Assembly: GCF_902459465.1 (NCBI RefSeq)
Contig: NC_047063.1
Location: forward strand, 4,278,001-4,342,000
DNA length: 64,000 nt
Source: Asterias rubens
Taxonomy: Eukaryota > Echinodermata > Asteroidea > Forcipulatida > Asteriidae
Reading direction: 5' to 3'
Both the position numbers and the translations under genes were made by a program. Within the stretch, counting starts at the first letter, position 1. Each line of letters starts with the position of its first letter. The notes under the pieces are model-generated. The model was not told where the DNA came from and did not search any database. It was given only the letters and a program-made list of their open reading frames with translations. Positions 38,501 to 45,655 of the stretch are shown here, piece after piece.

Positions 38501-41500
38501 GACGGTGACTATGAGAGGATCTGGTTGGAGCATTGTGAAGATGAAGCGAGTCTTGATGAATACGCGTTGGCTATGCAGCATCTTGCCACGGAGCATTGGT
38601 CAACCAAGCATCCCGATGACCGTATCAAATGGTGCCATCACGCCTGTAGGGACTACTTCTTCCGTGGCGGTAAGGGGATTACCAATAATATTGACTGTTT
38701 ACCCACTCAGTTTCCTCTGTTCTTTTTGATTTGATATCTGAAATTAAAGGTCACATCTCCTGGCTACCACCTAACTTGTTTCTTAAACTTTGGTGATCCC
38801 TGGCCACCCGGTAGTTAATGTTTGTATGGCTTCTGACTAGCAAGCCAAACAAAGATATTCACAAAATAGGGAGACCACCTGTATAGGGCTAGATAGCTCA
38901 GTTGGTACAGCGCTGGAATGTTAATCCGGAGGTAGTTGGTTAAAATTCAGCTCCAAGTCATTTTCCTTGTTCAACCGCCCATATCAAGAATTTAATTTGT
39001 CGGGATTTTTTGCCAAAGCAAGCAGCAAGCACAACTTTCCTAAGTAGGATTTGAAACTTTGCATGGTGGAAAGATTTGCGGTAACACCATGTAATGACTA
39101 TCTCCAATGAGTTGGGGTGGTTCTGAAAAGAACCGTTGGTTTCAACTCGACGTTTCGCTCAGTATGCTCTGATCGTCTTCTGATACCAGGAATGAGCAAT
39201 GCCAGGTGAAGAAAGTAGCAAATATTATCATCAAATATAAACAAAATCATGCTTTGGATCCACTATAGTTCTTAAGAGACTGTAACCAGAACCTCATTGA
39301 AATCCAAAAGGTTGAAATGCCTTATTTCAACACAAAAAAATGTATCCATGTACTATTTACAATAGTATCCTGTTGCAAGGCTATGAAAACTACATATTGA
39401 TCAACAAACCATGTAAACAGGCTTTTTCAAAAGTGTGGAGTGCTTTAGAGAATCAAATTCAAGTTCTGGTGCTCAGTCACCAGAGTGTGGGATCGAATTC
39501 CAGTCATGACACGTGTCCTTGAGCAAGATGCTTGACTATAATTGCTTCTCTTCACCCAGGGGTATAAATGGGTACCTGTGAAGGTTAGAGGTTAATAGTG
39601 TGTTTGAAAAAGCCTTCAAATGGCCATTGAAGCCCATGGCTACATACTCCCGGGGAGCTGAGAAAGATTAAAGGAATATTATTGGCCAAATGACCAGGGC
39701 ACTCATGTAAAGCGCATTGATGTGGTTATTGAAAAATGCGCAATATAAGAATTAGTTATTATTATTTATCATTGATGTCTTAATTTAATACATGTATGTT
39801 TCTTGAACACTCTAGTCCTTGGACAGCCCAAAGCTGCTGAAAGGTTTAGGGTTAGGGTTAGGGTAAACCAATTTACTGCATGTATACCTCCAGTATACAT
39901 GCAGTAAATTGGTTAACGGTTCAAACAGGGGCCAATGCTTAATGCTAACAATACATAAATATCGTTATATCTTGAATGTTGATTTCTTATAGGTATGAGT
40001 CAAGCCCTAACCAAAGACAAGAGGCGAAGGCAGCATCTACATGATAAGTCACAACCTCTGACCTCCAGAGGTCAAGCCACAATGACCTCTAGAGGTGACC
40101 ACCACACAGACACGCTAAACAGCTGTATCGGTTGCAGCGGTGACTGTGATTGCAGCAGTAGTGTATCTTTGCCCACCTCCAATCAGTACAATACAATGTG
40201 AGTATGGCTCTATAGTGAAACATCTCTCGGTTGTCACCCAGAGATGCCTTTTATGATTGAGGGTAGTGACCAAAGTCACCTGACGTCATATAGAATAATC
40301 GTGGATCTGCCATACTGGTGGGCAATGTCACCATGCGTTATTCAGTGAAGTGCGCATTCTTAAACGACGCGGCATTTACACATAAACATAACTGCCAACC
40401 AAAATGGTGAGTGCACGAAAGTCGCCGCGTGTGACGTGCGTGCAAGGGTCAATATGTGCTTGTTAAACCTTTCTGAACTGAGTTGTTTTTGCTGTGAACC
40501 ACATTATAGTTAACTCAGTTCTTTGTTACCAAGTAAGTTTTTATGTAACAGTTATTTTGAGTAATTACCAATTGTGTTCAGTGCCTTTAAACTGCAACAA
40601 GGGTAGGTTTTTCTCGCTGGATGAACTACAGATGCTGTCTGTCCAAGTGTGCAATGGCCACTCAAGCGTTTGCTAGAGTTGAATGTCCTGACACCATGAG
40701 GTCATTCAACTCTAGTAAATAATTGAGTCAGTACTTGTAATGATTTGAAGTGAATCACTGTGACTAACATTGTGTACATGGTCTGCAACATGTCATCACT
40801 TCAGAAATACTTAAAGGGTCTGTGTAATTCAATTGCTGTCCGAATCGGCCGAGATCTTAAGGTAATAGACTCTGGTCTTGAACTCAGAATTATTAAGTAA
40901 CTGGGTGTGACCACTACTACGGTCGTGTCATGTTTGCCATGACCTCTACTTGTTCAACTCCTGGATGAGGGTCACTCAAACAACAGAACCGCAAGTTGTT
41001 TAGGAAATTTACTAGTTACTCTGAGTGATTTTGTGTGTTGACATGAAAAGTTTGAAAACAAAAAGATGGTGATTCACAATAGATTTGTTCGTTGCCATCA
41101 TAAGTGCAAAGTTTTTGCGATAGCCTTGACCCTTGAACACTTTGCATAGCAGCTACAACGTGTAATAATGGCAATGTGGTTTTTAAAAGGAGCTGGCAAT
41201 GTGCTGTTTATTTTAAATAGTTTTCATCCATTGAATATGGTTTGAATAATTAAAAGATTGTCTCAATTGTAATTTGTGAAAAAACTAACAAATCTTGAAA
41301 AAAATACATGTTTCCTTTTTTTTCTTTTGCTTATACACAAACTACAGATCTTTGCCAGTCTCTGGCCCACTAAGACTGCTTGATGTGGGATCTTGTTTTA
41401 ACCCGTTTCTCCAGTATGACGAGTTTCTAGCCGTTGGTATTGATATCTCACCAGCAGTAGATGTAAGTTAAAGCAGTGGGTAGATTATTAATCCAAAACT

Positions 41501-43241
41501 TATCTTCCTGGAGTCTGATACACGTATGATAGACGTTAGACTAGTATAATAATAATAATATAATAATTTGGGGGGCTATCATCCTTACTCGCAGCTAAGA
41601 GCTGAATTGCGAAGGATGCAGCTACAACGTGTTTGAGAAGCAGGCATGTTTTTCAACTACTCGGTTAATCGTGCCGCCACGACTAGTTAAAAAACAGTTG
41701 CGACTTCCTACTTGGTGAACCAATTGTGTCGCTCACGACTATTCAGGACAACATTATTAAATAACGGAACACAATCAAAACACAATCAGACATCAGTGAC
41801 ACAATCCTACAATCCTTCAATCCTTGAATCAGTGTGTGAATGTTACTATATTGCGATTGCGGCAGACAATATGCAGCAATGTATCTTCGGAAATAAAAAT
41901 TAGTCACGACTTTTTGAGGCGCGACTAGTTGAGTGGTAAATTTCACTGGTCCTCCAGGCATAGTATGTTTTTATCCTTACTCGGATGTGTATTAATTAAG
42001 CAATGTATGCTCCGTACTTTCCCGAGTTCCAAGGGAATATTTTTTTACATCTGCTTCTACATTACAACACCTCTGTCTCAAAATATCCTCATTTAGTTAA
42101 ATAAGCCTTCAATGGAATAACTCCATTAACTGGACGAATATGAGAAGATGTAGAATTGTTTTGTACAAGATGTGGGAGGAAAAGTAAGCCTTCTGCAAAC
42201 TTTTACCTGCAAGTTTGTTACATCAAACCGCCCAATTGGTGACAATAACAGGATGAACTAGAAATTTAGAGTTTGAAAAACAAATTCTAGGTGTTCAGGA
42301 GCGGATGTATGGAAATTATTGTTTGAAAGGTTTGTCAAAACAAAGCAACCTTCGTTTTGGCCTTCTATAGATCTTGTAAAAAAAAACACTATTGACGCTG
42401 ATGACATCATAAAAATGTGACCTCAATGATGGGAGGGCCTAGTCTATCCTAGACTTACTCGTGACCTCACATTGTACATACAGGCTTGAAAACATCATGT
42501 GGAAGCTTTAAGCTCGATTGCAAAAATATTTGTTGTATGTTTAGATCTTGAAAAACTATAACTTTAAGATGACCACATTTGTTACTTCTTTGTTCCCTTT
42601 CTTTCTGTCTAATTCAGAGTGTACACAAGTGCGACTTTTTGAATTTACAACTCCAGCAATCCCTCGAGTGTGCACCGGACACGGTAGACACCTACTTAAG
42701 AACGTTGAAAAGCCCAGTAGAGACCCTTCCTCGGGAGAGCTTCCACGTGGTGGTATTCTCTCTCCTACTCTCCTACTTCCCTTCGCCTTATCAAAGATGG
42801 ATCTGCTGCCAGAAGGCACATCAACTGCTTCAACTCAACGGTGTCTTGCTGATCATCACCCCGGATTCCTCTCACCAGAACCGCAACGCTGCCATGATCA
42901 AGAGCTGGAAGCGTGCAGTGGAGGGTCTGGGATTCCGTCGGTGGCTCTATGTCAAGGACACCCACCTCCACTACATGGCCTTCCGGAAGGTCTCCCTTGA
43001 GCTGGTGGTGGATATGTGTGATGCTGGACCTGATCTCTTGTACATCCCACAGGATTTCAACGAAGAGGCAGAGGAGAGTGTCTTCGATGAGAATTATCCC
43101 CGCACTGAGGAGGAGGCTGGGAACCTCTCTGAAGGTTTTTTGGCACTACCGGAGTGTGCTATAGGGAATGATGACGACGATGATGAAGCAGTGATCATTG
43201 TAGATGATAGCTCTGAGGAATGGTGGCAGGAGAATCCATGA
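3360..43241 (+). CDS. samtor: SAMTOR / BMT2 homologue, S-adenosylmethionine sensor upstream of mTORC1 (5 exons)
   Basis: The coding sequence joins 3360-3453, 38499-38669, 39993-40197, 41348-41462 and 42618-43241: 1209 nt, 402 residues, close to the human length of about 405. All introns are GT-AG, and the phases agree (1, 1, 2, 0). In the mammalian pathway SAMTOR binds GATOR1-KICSTOR and inhibits mTORC1 when S-adenosylmethionine is low; the protein is cytosolic with a class I methyltransferase fold. The SAM-binding motif DVGSCFNPF is at residues 169-177, and the VGID strand ends in D189. Gly171 and Asp189 correspond to the human SAM-binding residues Gly172 and Asp190. Near-identical blocks follow: [11 protein letters not shown] (199-209), [15 protein letters not shown] (245-259) and ITPDSSHQN (275-283). 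The N-terminal half has the EHCED motif and a diverged linker encoded by exon 3. The C-terminus is acidic. The start at 3360 has a good Kozak context (CACC before ATG); an in-frame ATG at 3321 lies upstream of the likely splice acceptor. Confidence 0.95.
4640..4835 (-). mobile_element. SINE-like element, AGGGACTGAAA family
   Basis: It shares 'TAGGGACTGAAATCCCAA', 'CCACATAGTGCCC' and a terminal 'CGACCGCCC' with the copies at 2160 and 12258. The end resembles a tRNA 5' half on the - strand. The ends are approximate. Confidence 0.5.
6444..6814 (+). mobile_element. TTAA MITE, AGGCAGTGGACAC family, copy 1
   Basis: The left end is TTAA followed by a variant of the AGGCAGTGGACACTATTGG terminus. The right end is the inverse (AATAGTGTCCACTGCCT) followed by TTAA. 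At 371 bp and non-coding, it looks like a non-autonomous element of a TTAA-inserting superfamily (piggyBac or Kolobok type). Internal landmarks shared by all copies are TTGGTCGTCGAAGTTGCGAG and GGGAGCCGTTTCTCACAA. Confidence 0.8.
8800..8960 (+). repeat. Dispersed repeat, CAAGGCATTTTCTCCTT family
   Basis: The same ordered motifs recur at 10690-10830: GGGCA...CAAGGCATTTTCTCCTT, GGGCACCCTATGAG, TTTCAAGGGCACC and a final TATCAGG. More diverged traces occur near 24340 and 33730-33850. The family is not recognised. Confidence 0.55.
10690..10830 (+). repeat. Dispersed repeat, CAAGGCATTTTCTCCTT family, second copy
   Basis: A clear homologue of the segment at 8800-8960, with the same motifs in the same order and orientation. 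No terminal inverted repeats were evident. Confidence 0.55.
10880..11085 (+). mobile_element. tRNA-derived SINE fragment, TAAATGGGTACC family
   Basis: Motifs shared with the copies at 16206-16569 and 39461-39768 include CTTGAGACCGAGTC, AAGCAAGACACTTGGCTAT, TAAATGGGTACCTG and ACTCCTTAGGAGTTGAGA. The 3' end is degraded. Confidence 0.55.
11185..11335 (-). mobile_element. SINE-like fragment, AGTGACTGAGAACCC family
   Basis: It contains 'AGGTAGTGACTGAGAACCCA' and a B-box-like 'GGTTCAAATCCCACC' on the - strand (11295-11310), in the same order as the copy at 2160-2360. Confidence 0.4.
12258..12415 (-). mobile_element. SINE-like fragment, AGGGACTGAAAAACC family
   Basis: It has 'GGGACTGAAAAACCTAATCC' and ends in 'CCTGACTGCCC', as in the copies at 2160 and 4640. 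Confidence 0.45.
13447..13556 (-). mobile_element. tRNA-derived SINE fragment, ACACTCTGCTGA family
   Basis: 'CTCGAACGCACACTCTGCTGA' is the - strand B-box region. 'CACCAGAGCTCAAGT' and 'GCCATGACATG' follow, as in the fuller copy at 16206-16569. Confidence 0.55.
15516..15853 (+). mobile_element. TTAA MITE, AGGCAGTGGACAC family, copy 2
   Basis: TTAA flanks both ends (15516-15519 and 15850-15853), with termini AGGCAGTGGACACTATTGG and its inverse. It has the same interior as copy 1 (TTGCGAGATAATAATGAAAG, GGGAGCCGTTTCTCACAA). Its interior also contains a short foldback around TCGAGACCTCAAG / GAGGCCTCGAAATCA. Confidence 0.85.
16206..16569 (-). mobile_element. tRNA-derived SINE, fullest copy of the TAAATGGGTACC family
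   Basis: On the - strand it begins with a tRNA-like head (CATGTCGTGGCCGAGTGGAT, then B-box GGTTCGAATCACGG) and passes through TTGTGTCCCTGAGCAAGACA. It then has a GAAGCGCTTTGGGACGC body and ends in an ATT microsatellite tail at 16206-16226. The internal Pol III promoter elements and microsatellite tail are typical of a SINE. Confidence 0.75.
17524..17690 (+). mobile_element. Fragment of the GTTACCGAGGTATAAC element
   Basis: It shares TTGTTGCACGCTGTGACGGG, ATCACGTGATTGGT-like sequence and the terminal TTGTTACCGAGGTATAAC with the longer copy at 33869-34290. Confidence 0.55.
18268..18545 (-). mobile_element. tRNA-derived SINE, GTAGGATTCGAACCC family, copy 1
   Basis: The - strand carries a tRNA-like head with a box-A-like AGTGGTTAGACTG and a B-box GGTTCGAATCCTAC. 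The body, GATATAAACG ... TCTCTCATACAAA ... GTGATTCAGTAACTAG, is colinear with the copy at 28285-28555. Confidence 0.7.
20743..20978. repeat. 118-bp tandem duplication, 2 copies, no difference seen
   Basis: 20743-20860 and 20861-20978 appear identical by eye over 118 bp. Both start with TTTGGCCTCTTTTCC and end with GAGCACACTTGATT. Such identity means a very recent duplication or an assembly artefact. Confidence 0.9.
21808..22111 (-). mobile_element. tRNA-derived SINE with 14-bp target duplication, GGGCTAGATAGCTCAGTTGG family
   Basis: The - strand has the tRNA-like head GGGCTAGATAGCTCAGTTGG (box A) and GTTGGTTCGAATCCCACTC (box B). A 14-bp direct repeat flanks the insert: AAGTTTAATGTTTA at 21794-21807 and AAGTTCAATGTTTA at 22112-22125 (one difference). 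The segment next to the second flank (22056-22111) repeats the 3' tail and B-box, so the insert contains one full and one partial unit. The host sequence resumes as part of another dispersed repeat. Confidence 0.75.
25410..25500 (-). mobile_element. Diverged fragment of the GGGCTAGATAGCTC SINE family
   Basis: 'TTTTGGGGATGAACAAAGAA', 'TTGACTAGAGTGGGA' and 'CCACAATGACCACCAGGTTA' match the 3' half of the SINE at 21808, in the same orientation. Confidence 0.55.
25560..25712 (+). mobile_element. Possible 3' end of a non-LTR retrotransposon or SINE
   Basis: The stretch ends in TGACTGTGATATTTGGAAAT followed by AAAAACAAACAAACAAACAA, a microsatellite tail typical of LINE 3' ends. No coding remnant lies upstream, so the assignment is weak. 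Confidence 0.3.
26831..26995 (+). repeat. Two tandem copies of an 84-bp unit, diverged
   Basis: TTAATGCTATGCAAACAGCT at 26831 is matched by TTAATGCTGTGCAAACAACT at 26915. The similarity continues through GTTTTTGYGTAAGTRCYGTG and TTTGTTTCYTA. Function unknown. Confidence 0.7.
27609..27788. mobile_element. Foldback MITE, GTAACACCATGTGTGT termini
   Basis: The left arm (GTGGTAACACCATGTGTGT, then CTACTTGCCAGGTAGAT) is complementary to the right arm (ATCTACCTGGTAAGTAG, then ACACACATGTTGTTACAAC). The spacer is about 100 bp and the element is non-coding. Confidence 0.7.
28285..28555 (-). mobile_element. tRNA-derived SINE, GTAGGATTTGAACCC family, copy 2
   Basis: Colinear with 18268-18545: ATGATCTTCCCATCAAGGGA, GGGATATAAACG, GTGATTCATTAACTAG, and the - strand B-box region AACCCACAACCTTATGATTG. 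Confidence 0.7.
28820..29039 (+). repeat. Minisatellite, 44-bp unit x 5
   Basis: Units start at 28820, 28864, 28908, 28952 and 28996. Each begins GAAGCGTGTGAGAGTTTTCT. The copies are identical except for a single substitution in the second. The spacing is too regular and there are no variable spacers, so it is not CRISPR-like. Recent expansion is likely. Confidence 0.95.
29290..29625 (+). repeat. Dispersed repeat, CACTCACAGTGAGTAGGG family (uninterrupted copy)
   Basis: Landmarks AAAGATAATGATGGTGGAAA, AAGCTGAAACTTCTAC, TCTTCACTCACAGTGAGTAG and ATTCACGTCATGGCC recur at 44970-45655. They occur in inverse orientation at 21530-22180. This copy lacks the insertions present in both of the others. 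Confidence 0.65.
31173..31563 (-). mobile_element. TTAA MITE, AGGCAGTGGACAC family, copy 3
   Basis: TTAA at 31173-31176 and 31560-31563 flank the inverted termini. The interior runs in the opposite orientation to copies 1 and 2 (TTGTGAGAAACAGCTCCCTC ... AGTTATCTCTCAACTCC). The left terminus is slightly diverged. Confidence 0.8.
31738..31931 (+). repeat. Dispersed repeat pair member, TCTGGCCCGCTATCT
   Basis: About 190 bp is homologous to 35293-35480. Shared stretches include ACTGTCACAAGGATTT, GGCATCAAGCTTC, GAGAATCACAGGAAATAAG and TCTGGCCCGCT. No terminal repeats were seen. Confidence 0.65.
31945..32152 (-). mobile_element. tRNA-derived SINE, ACTCGGGTGGGATTCGAACC family, copy 1
   Basis: The - strand reads GCTACCGGGCAACCTCAGTA, a box-A-like GTCTAGTTGGTAAGACA and B-box GGGTTCGAATCCCACCCGAG. 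The body ends near the palindromic AGTATACAGTGCTAGCACAC. The family is shared with 55706-55945 and 62345-62525. Confidence 0.8.
32471..32619. mobile_element. Short MITE, GGGGCCGATTTCACAAAG termini
   Basis: Terminal inverted repeats (GGGGCCGATTTCACAAAG at the left, CTTTGTGAAATCGGCCCC-type at the right) flank about 110 bp of non-coding sequence, 149 bp in all. Diverged relatives with 'GGGCCCAATTTCA ... GCTTAAGCA' ends occur near 4055, 9590, 15905, 32710 and 37387. Confidence 0.7.
33869..34290. mobile_element. Composite foldback element with GTTATAACTTGGTAAC termini
   Basis: 33872-33916 and 33919-33964 are inverted arms of about 45 bp with a two-base spacer. They are followed by a separate pair of inverted termini, GTTATAACTTGGTAAC (33967-33982) and GTTACCGAGGTATAAC (34274-34289). 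The homologue at 17524-17690 has an internal deletion. Confidence 0.6.
34480..34650 (+). mobile_element. Diverged tRNA-SINE fragment
   Basis: 'TAGGGTTCGAATCCAGGTTG' is a B-box-like start. 'ATGCCATTGCTGCATACTCC' near the end resembles the 3' part of the SINE at 39461. Confidence 0.35.
35293..35480 (+). repeat. Dispersed repeat pair member, TCTGGCCCGCTGTATCT
   Basis: Partner of 31738-31931, with the same orientation and motif order. The two are 3.5 kb apart in the same intron. Confidence 0.65.
36043..36162 (+). repeat. 40-bp tandem repeat x 3
   Basis: Units start at 36043, 36083 and 36123, each beginning ATGCAAACTCTGTGAGGGGG. The first two look identical; the third diverges in its last few bases. 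Confidence 0.95.
37387..37594. repeat. Foldback-type repeat, GGGCCCAATTTCATAGAGCT ... AGCAGCTCAGTGAAG
   Basis: The outer segments are imperfect inverted repeats and the interior is non-coding. The family is shared with short fragments near 9590-9655 and 51470-51525 (GCTTAGCAGCTCAATGAAAT, TTTGAAATTGGGCCC). Confidence 0.45.
38129..38287. mobile_element. Foldback MITE, TTTCACGAAACGCTAGGATC termini
   Basis: The element is built of repeated CCTAACTTAGGA, TAGGATCAATCCTA and CTAAGATTAATCCTAAG motifs in inverted orientation. It ends in GCTGAAATC, the partial inverse of its start. It lies about 210 bp upstream of SAMTOR exon 2. Confidence 0.55.
38499..38669 (+). CDS. samtor: SAMTOR coding exon 2
   Basis: Acceptor TTTGCAG|CT and donor GGCG|GTAAGG. 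The exon completes residue 32 and encodes residues 33-88, plus one base of residue 89. The motif [20 protein letters not shown] corresponds to the start of the conserved SAMTOR helical region in vertebrates. The segment ending RDYFFRGG matches the vertebrate C-REYFQNGG stretch. Confidence 0.95.
38735..38990 (+). mobile_element. tRNA-derived SINE, GGGCTAGATAGCTCAGTTGG family, + copy
   Basis: AGGGCTAGATAGCTCAGTTGG at about 38886 is the tRNA-like head. It is followed by GTTAATCCGGAGGTAGTTGG and a degraded B-box, then the 3' tail CCTTGTTCAACC. The 5' extension (TGATATCTGAAATTAAAGGT ... ACAAAATAGGGAGACCACC) matches the copy at 21808-22055. Confidence 0.65.
39461..39768 (+). mobile_element. tRNA-derived SINE, TAAATGGGTACC family, + copy
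   Basis: The motifs GTTCTGGTGCTCAGTCACCA, TGTCCTTGAGCAAGATGCTT, TAAATGGGTACCTG and ACTCCCGGGGAGCTGAGAAA follow in order. It ends in an ATT microsatellite, mirroring the - strand copy at 16206-16569. Confidence 0.7.
39845..39863 (+). repeat. Interstitial telomere-like (TTAGGG)n, about 3 units
   Basis: TTTAGGGTTAGGGTTAGGG. This is the vertebrate and echinoderm telomere motif, but three units are too few to prove a telomeric origin. Confidence 0.7.
39866..39914. repeat. Perfect 22-bp inverted repeat with 5-base loop
   Basis: 39866-39887 (AACCAATTTACTGCATGTAT, then AC) is exactly complementary to 39893-39914, with loop CTCCA. It lies 78 bp upstream of SAMTOR exon 3, directly after the telomere-like repeat. 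Confidence 0.9.
39993..40197 (+). CDS. samtor: SAMTOR coding exon 3
   Basis: Acceptor TTATAG|GT and donor ACAAT|GTGAGT. It encodes residues 90-156 plus partial codons at both ends. The first residues, [12 protein letters not shown], align with the basic vertebrate segment after the GG. The remainder is a low-conservation linker with repeated LTSRGQ/MTSRGD motifs and a cysteine cluster ([10 protein letters not shown]). Confidence 0.9.
40198..41347 (+). other. samtor: SAMTOR intron 3
   Basis: This 1150-bp intron contains the right end of a TTAA MITE (about 40519-40589) and a short inverted pair around ACTCAAGCGTTTGCTAGAGT / CAACTCTAGTAAA at about 40660-40720. The rest shows no feature. Confidence 0.8.
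40519..40589 (+). mobile_element. TTAA MITE, AGGCAGTGGACAC family, truncated right end
   Basis: TTACCAAGTAAGTTTTTATG, TTTTGAGTAATTACCAAT and a diverged GTTCAGTGCCTTTAA terminus match the right third of copies 1 and 2. The left part is missing. Confidence 0.65.
41348..41462 (+). CDS. samtor: SAMTOR coding exon 4 (SAM-binding motif)
   Basis: Acceptor CACTACAG|A and donor TAGAT|GTAAGT. It encodes residues 158-195 and the end of residue 157. The exon carries [11 protein letters not shown], the glycine-containing SAM-binding loop, and [14 protein letters not shown]. The acidic residue (D189) after the second strand is expected to contact the ligand. Confidence 0.97.
41463..42617 (+). other. samtor: SAMTOR intron 4
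   Basis: This 1155-bp intron contains a repeat-like segment with ACTAGTT/CGACTATT motifs (about 41655-41935; similar motifs occur near 21255-21310) and a partial SINE-tail trace near 41965-42050. No exon was found. Confidence 0.7.
42618..43241 (+). CDS. samtor: SAMTOR coding exon 5 (terminal)
   Basis: Acceptor TAATTCAG|AGT; stop TGA at 43239-43241. It encodes residues 196-402, the C-terminal half of the methyltransferase fold. Conserved stretches are [61 protein letters not shown] and LYIPQDFN. The tail from residue 379 is highly acidic (NDDDDDE, then DDSSEE), similar in character to the acidic vertebrate tail but not alignable by eye. Confidence 0.97.
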   Translation, partial: SVHKCDFLNLQLQQSLECAPDTVDTYLRTLKSPVETLPRESFHVVVFSLLLSYFPSPYQRWICCQKAHQLLQLNGVLLIITPDSSHQNRNAAMIKSWKRAVEGLGFRRWLYVKDTHLHYMAFRKVSLELVVDMCDAGPDLLYIPQDFNEEAEESVFDENYPRTEEEAGNLSEGFLALPECAIGNDDDDDEAVIIVDDSSEEWWQENP

Positions 43242-44110
43242 ACTGTTCAGCTTTGGAACTCGCCTTTACCATATTATTTCATTACAAATTTAAAGTACCG
43301 CCTTTTTGTCTTCACTGAAGTGTATAATTTTTGTATTTAAAACAATTACTGAGCAGATGGAGGTGTTGCTTTCTTTTAGTTTTACTGTAAACAAAATATG
43401 TGCCTAAAACCTCCTGAAATTATGAGTATTTTCTATGAAAATTGATATAAAAATTGAAATGACAATAACTGAAATGTTTAGGACATTTCTCCAGGGAATG
43501 AAAACCCTCCAGTGCTGTATAGTGACATGGTTGAGACCTGTTCACTGGTACTCGTGACTGCAAATGGCTAAGAGTCAAGAAAAAAAGGGAGGTGCCGGAA
43601 GATACATGGGCCAGATTTGAATTGGTGGCTATGGCTCTGGCTATGACTGTTGCTAAGGGTGTTGCTAAGTACATCCTGTACTTCAACGCATAAAGATGCA
43701 GCGATGTAGCCGAAGCCGAAGTGCCATTTGGGACATAGATACAGTTGCCTACATGTATGGTCTAGAGCCATAATTTGAAGCTTGACATGTGTACAATAAT
43801 TGTTGACTGGAAGTTGATATGTAGTTATAAGGGTACAGTTACCCTTTGTAATACACCTTAAGCATTCATCATATTATCAAGCTTGAAAAGGTCGCCATTG
43901 CCCTCGTTATTTGCTGTGCGTGCTTAGCTGCATGTTTCCCATTCATCATCGCTTAAACTCTAAGATGACTTTGGGATAACATCTCAATGCATGAGGTCCG
44001 TACACCCCAAAACAAAATGACATCAAGATACATATTCTGATCACTAACAGTATTATGCCTTGATTGAGCTGGTTTTGTCTGTACCAAGTGCGGTGTCGGA
44101 TCAAAGTTGT

Positions 44111-44116
44111 AATAAA
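44111..44116 (+). terminator. samtor: Candidate polyadenylation signal of SAMTOR
   Basis: AATAAA is the first canonical hexamer after the stop codon, about 870 bases downstream. A 3' UTR of about 0.9 kb would end near 44130. Confidence 0.4.
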
Positions 44117-44969
44117 CAAGTCAATTGAAGGATAGTGTAAACAAAACTCTAATTTCCCTGTCTCATTTGTAAAACATAGTCATCTGTCTCTGTAAGCGAG
44201 ACCAGAGAACGATTTGGCCTGATGGAGATCACAGTTGGTTAATATTTCACCATAATGGTTGGCTATGTAAACTCATGAATAATTCATTACATTAAGTCAA
44301 AAGCATGTACTCTGGATGATGGACGACAAAACGTGTACACACCTAAGACATCGTTTAAGTGCATATTCGACCGTCAATTTATTAATCTTGTCCACTCCAT
44401 CAGTTTACAAAGTGTCTACCTGCTAATACTGAGGAAGGTAGAAATCGGACAGTTCGGGGCTGTCCATTTCAATTTGTGTACAAAACCAATGATACACACT
44501 GTCACATGGTGTTACCGCTAACCAAATACACATGTATATTGATACCTCACCATGCAATGACATTCCAATGAGGAAAAGCTTAAATTTTTCATAACAAAGT
44601 TAGAACAAAAAGAAGTTCTTCATTTATCATGACCAGAAAGGCTTAATAGAGATGTGTTCAAATATTGTTTCCATTGTATATATGATGCATTTCGCAAACT
44701 CTTGATCACTGGTGATACATGTCGTGGATGTACAGGGTCGCTGTTCGGGTCTAGCACAGGGTTCCTACTCTTTTTGTAAGACTTAGGGTTTTACAACCTC
44801 AGTTGTTATTTGCGTTCAATGGCAGTGTTTTTTTTTTAATTTGGCTGACAGGCATCACTTCTGATCTTACACCAAATACAAGATGTATGCCTACAATCAA
44901 CGCACACAGTGGCCATTGGTTAATGAACTGCATCTTGGGATTTGAAAACCAGTTAACTCTATTTTTAAA

Positions 44970-45655
44970 GGGTTTAAGTTCTTGTTATACATGTACTATA
45001 CAAAACACAAACGTGCACAGATTTACATTAAACTTACAGTGTTTAAAGATAATGATAGTAGAAAGCTTGCCCTAAAATATTACTTGCTGAAGTGCTGAAG
45101 TTTTTGAGAAATGAGTAAAACAATGTCACACCTGAAAACATTGCTTTGTGATTTTCACTTTTTTTCTCAAAAACTTGACGACTAATGAAGCTGAAACTTC
45201 TACAGGTAAATTACATTAAGTTTGGGCGATATCAATTTATTTTATTCACGATATATCAGTTACAATATATCGCGTTGGTCAATATTATCGCGATTAATTA
45301 AATTTGACATCATCAGTCTTTAAACTCCCAGTGAAAGTTTAAGAAGAGACAGTCATAGCAGAGGTGTTCTAATAACCTATTCTTCTGGTTTTACTCCAAA
45401 CCTATTGGGTGCAAAATACATCGCGATACTTAATCCATATCGCGATGCTTAACCGATATTGCGATACTTAATCGATATCGCGATCGCACGATATATCGAT
45501 ATTTTGATTAAAACAAAATCGATCTGATAACGAAATCGTTTCCAAATTAGTATCGCGATATTCGATAATATCTTCACTCACAGTGAGTAGGGATTCATGT
45601 CATGACAAAAAACTTGATGTGCTAAAGGTACCAAGGCTTGTTAAATGGTAATGTG
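44970..45655 (+). repeat. Dispersed repeat, CACTCACAGTGAGTAGGG family, interrupted copy
   Basis: Homologous to 29290-29625: AAAGATAATGATAGTAGAAA, AAGCTGAAACTTCTAC, TCTTCACTCACAGTGAGTAG, ATTCATGTCATGAC. It is interrupted between CTTCTAC and ATCTTCACTC by a further element. Confidence 0.65.
45219..45569. mobile_element. hAT-like non-autonomous element rich in TATCGCGATA
   Basis: It starts TTGGGCGATATCAATTTATT and contains about four tandem 18-bp variants of TATCGCGATACTTAATC (45418-45500). It ends in TATCGCGATATTCGATAAT. The repeat copy at 29290-29625 lacks this stretch, which shows it is an insertion. The GGGCGATATC start is typical of some hAT-derived elements, but no clean 8-bp target duplication was visible. 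Confidence 0.5.

Larger units (their letters stand above)
38670..39992 (+). other. samtor: SAMTOR intron 2
   Basis: This 1323-bp intron is occupied mainly by two SINEs (about 38735-38990 and 39461-39768). It also has a half-copy of the 992-1205 foldback family (about 39075-39190), a short telomere-like repeat and a perfect hairpin at its 3' end. The rest shows nothing recognisable. Confidence 0.8.

Noticed and set aside
42548..43000. 150-codon open frame on the + strand over SAMTOR exon 5
   Set aside because: It is an out-of-frame shadow of a strongly conserved exon and has no family resemblance.
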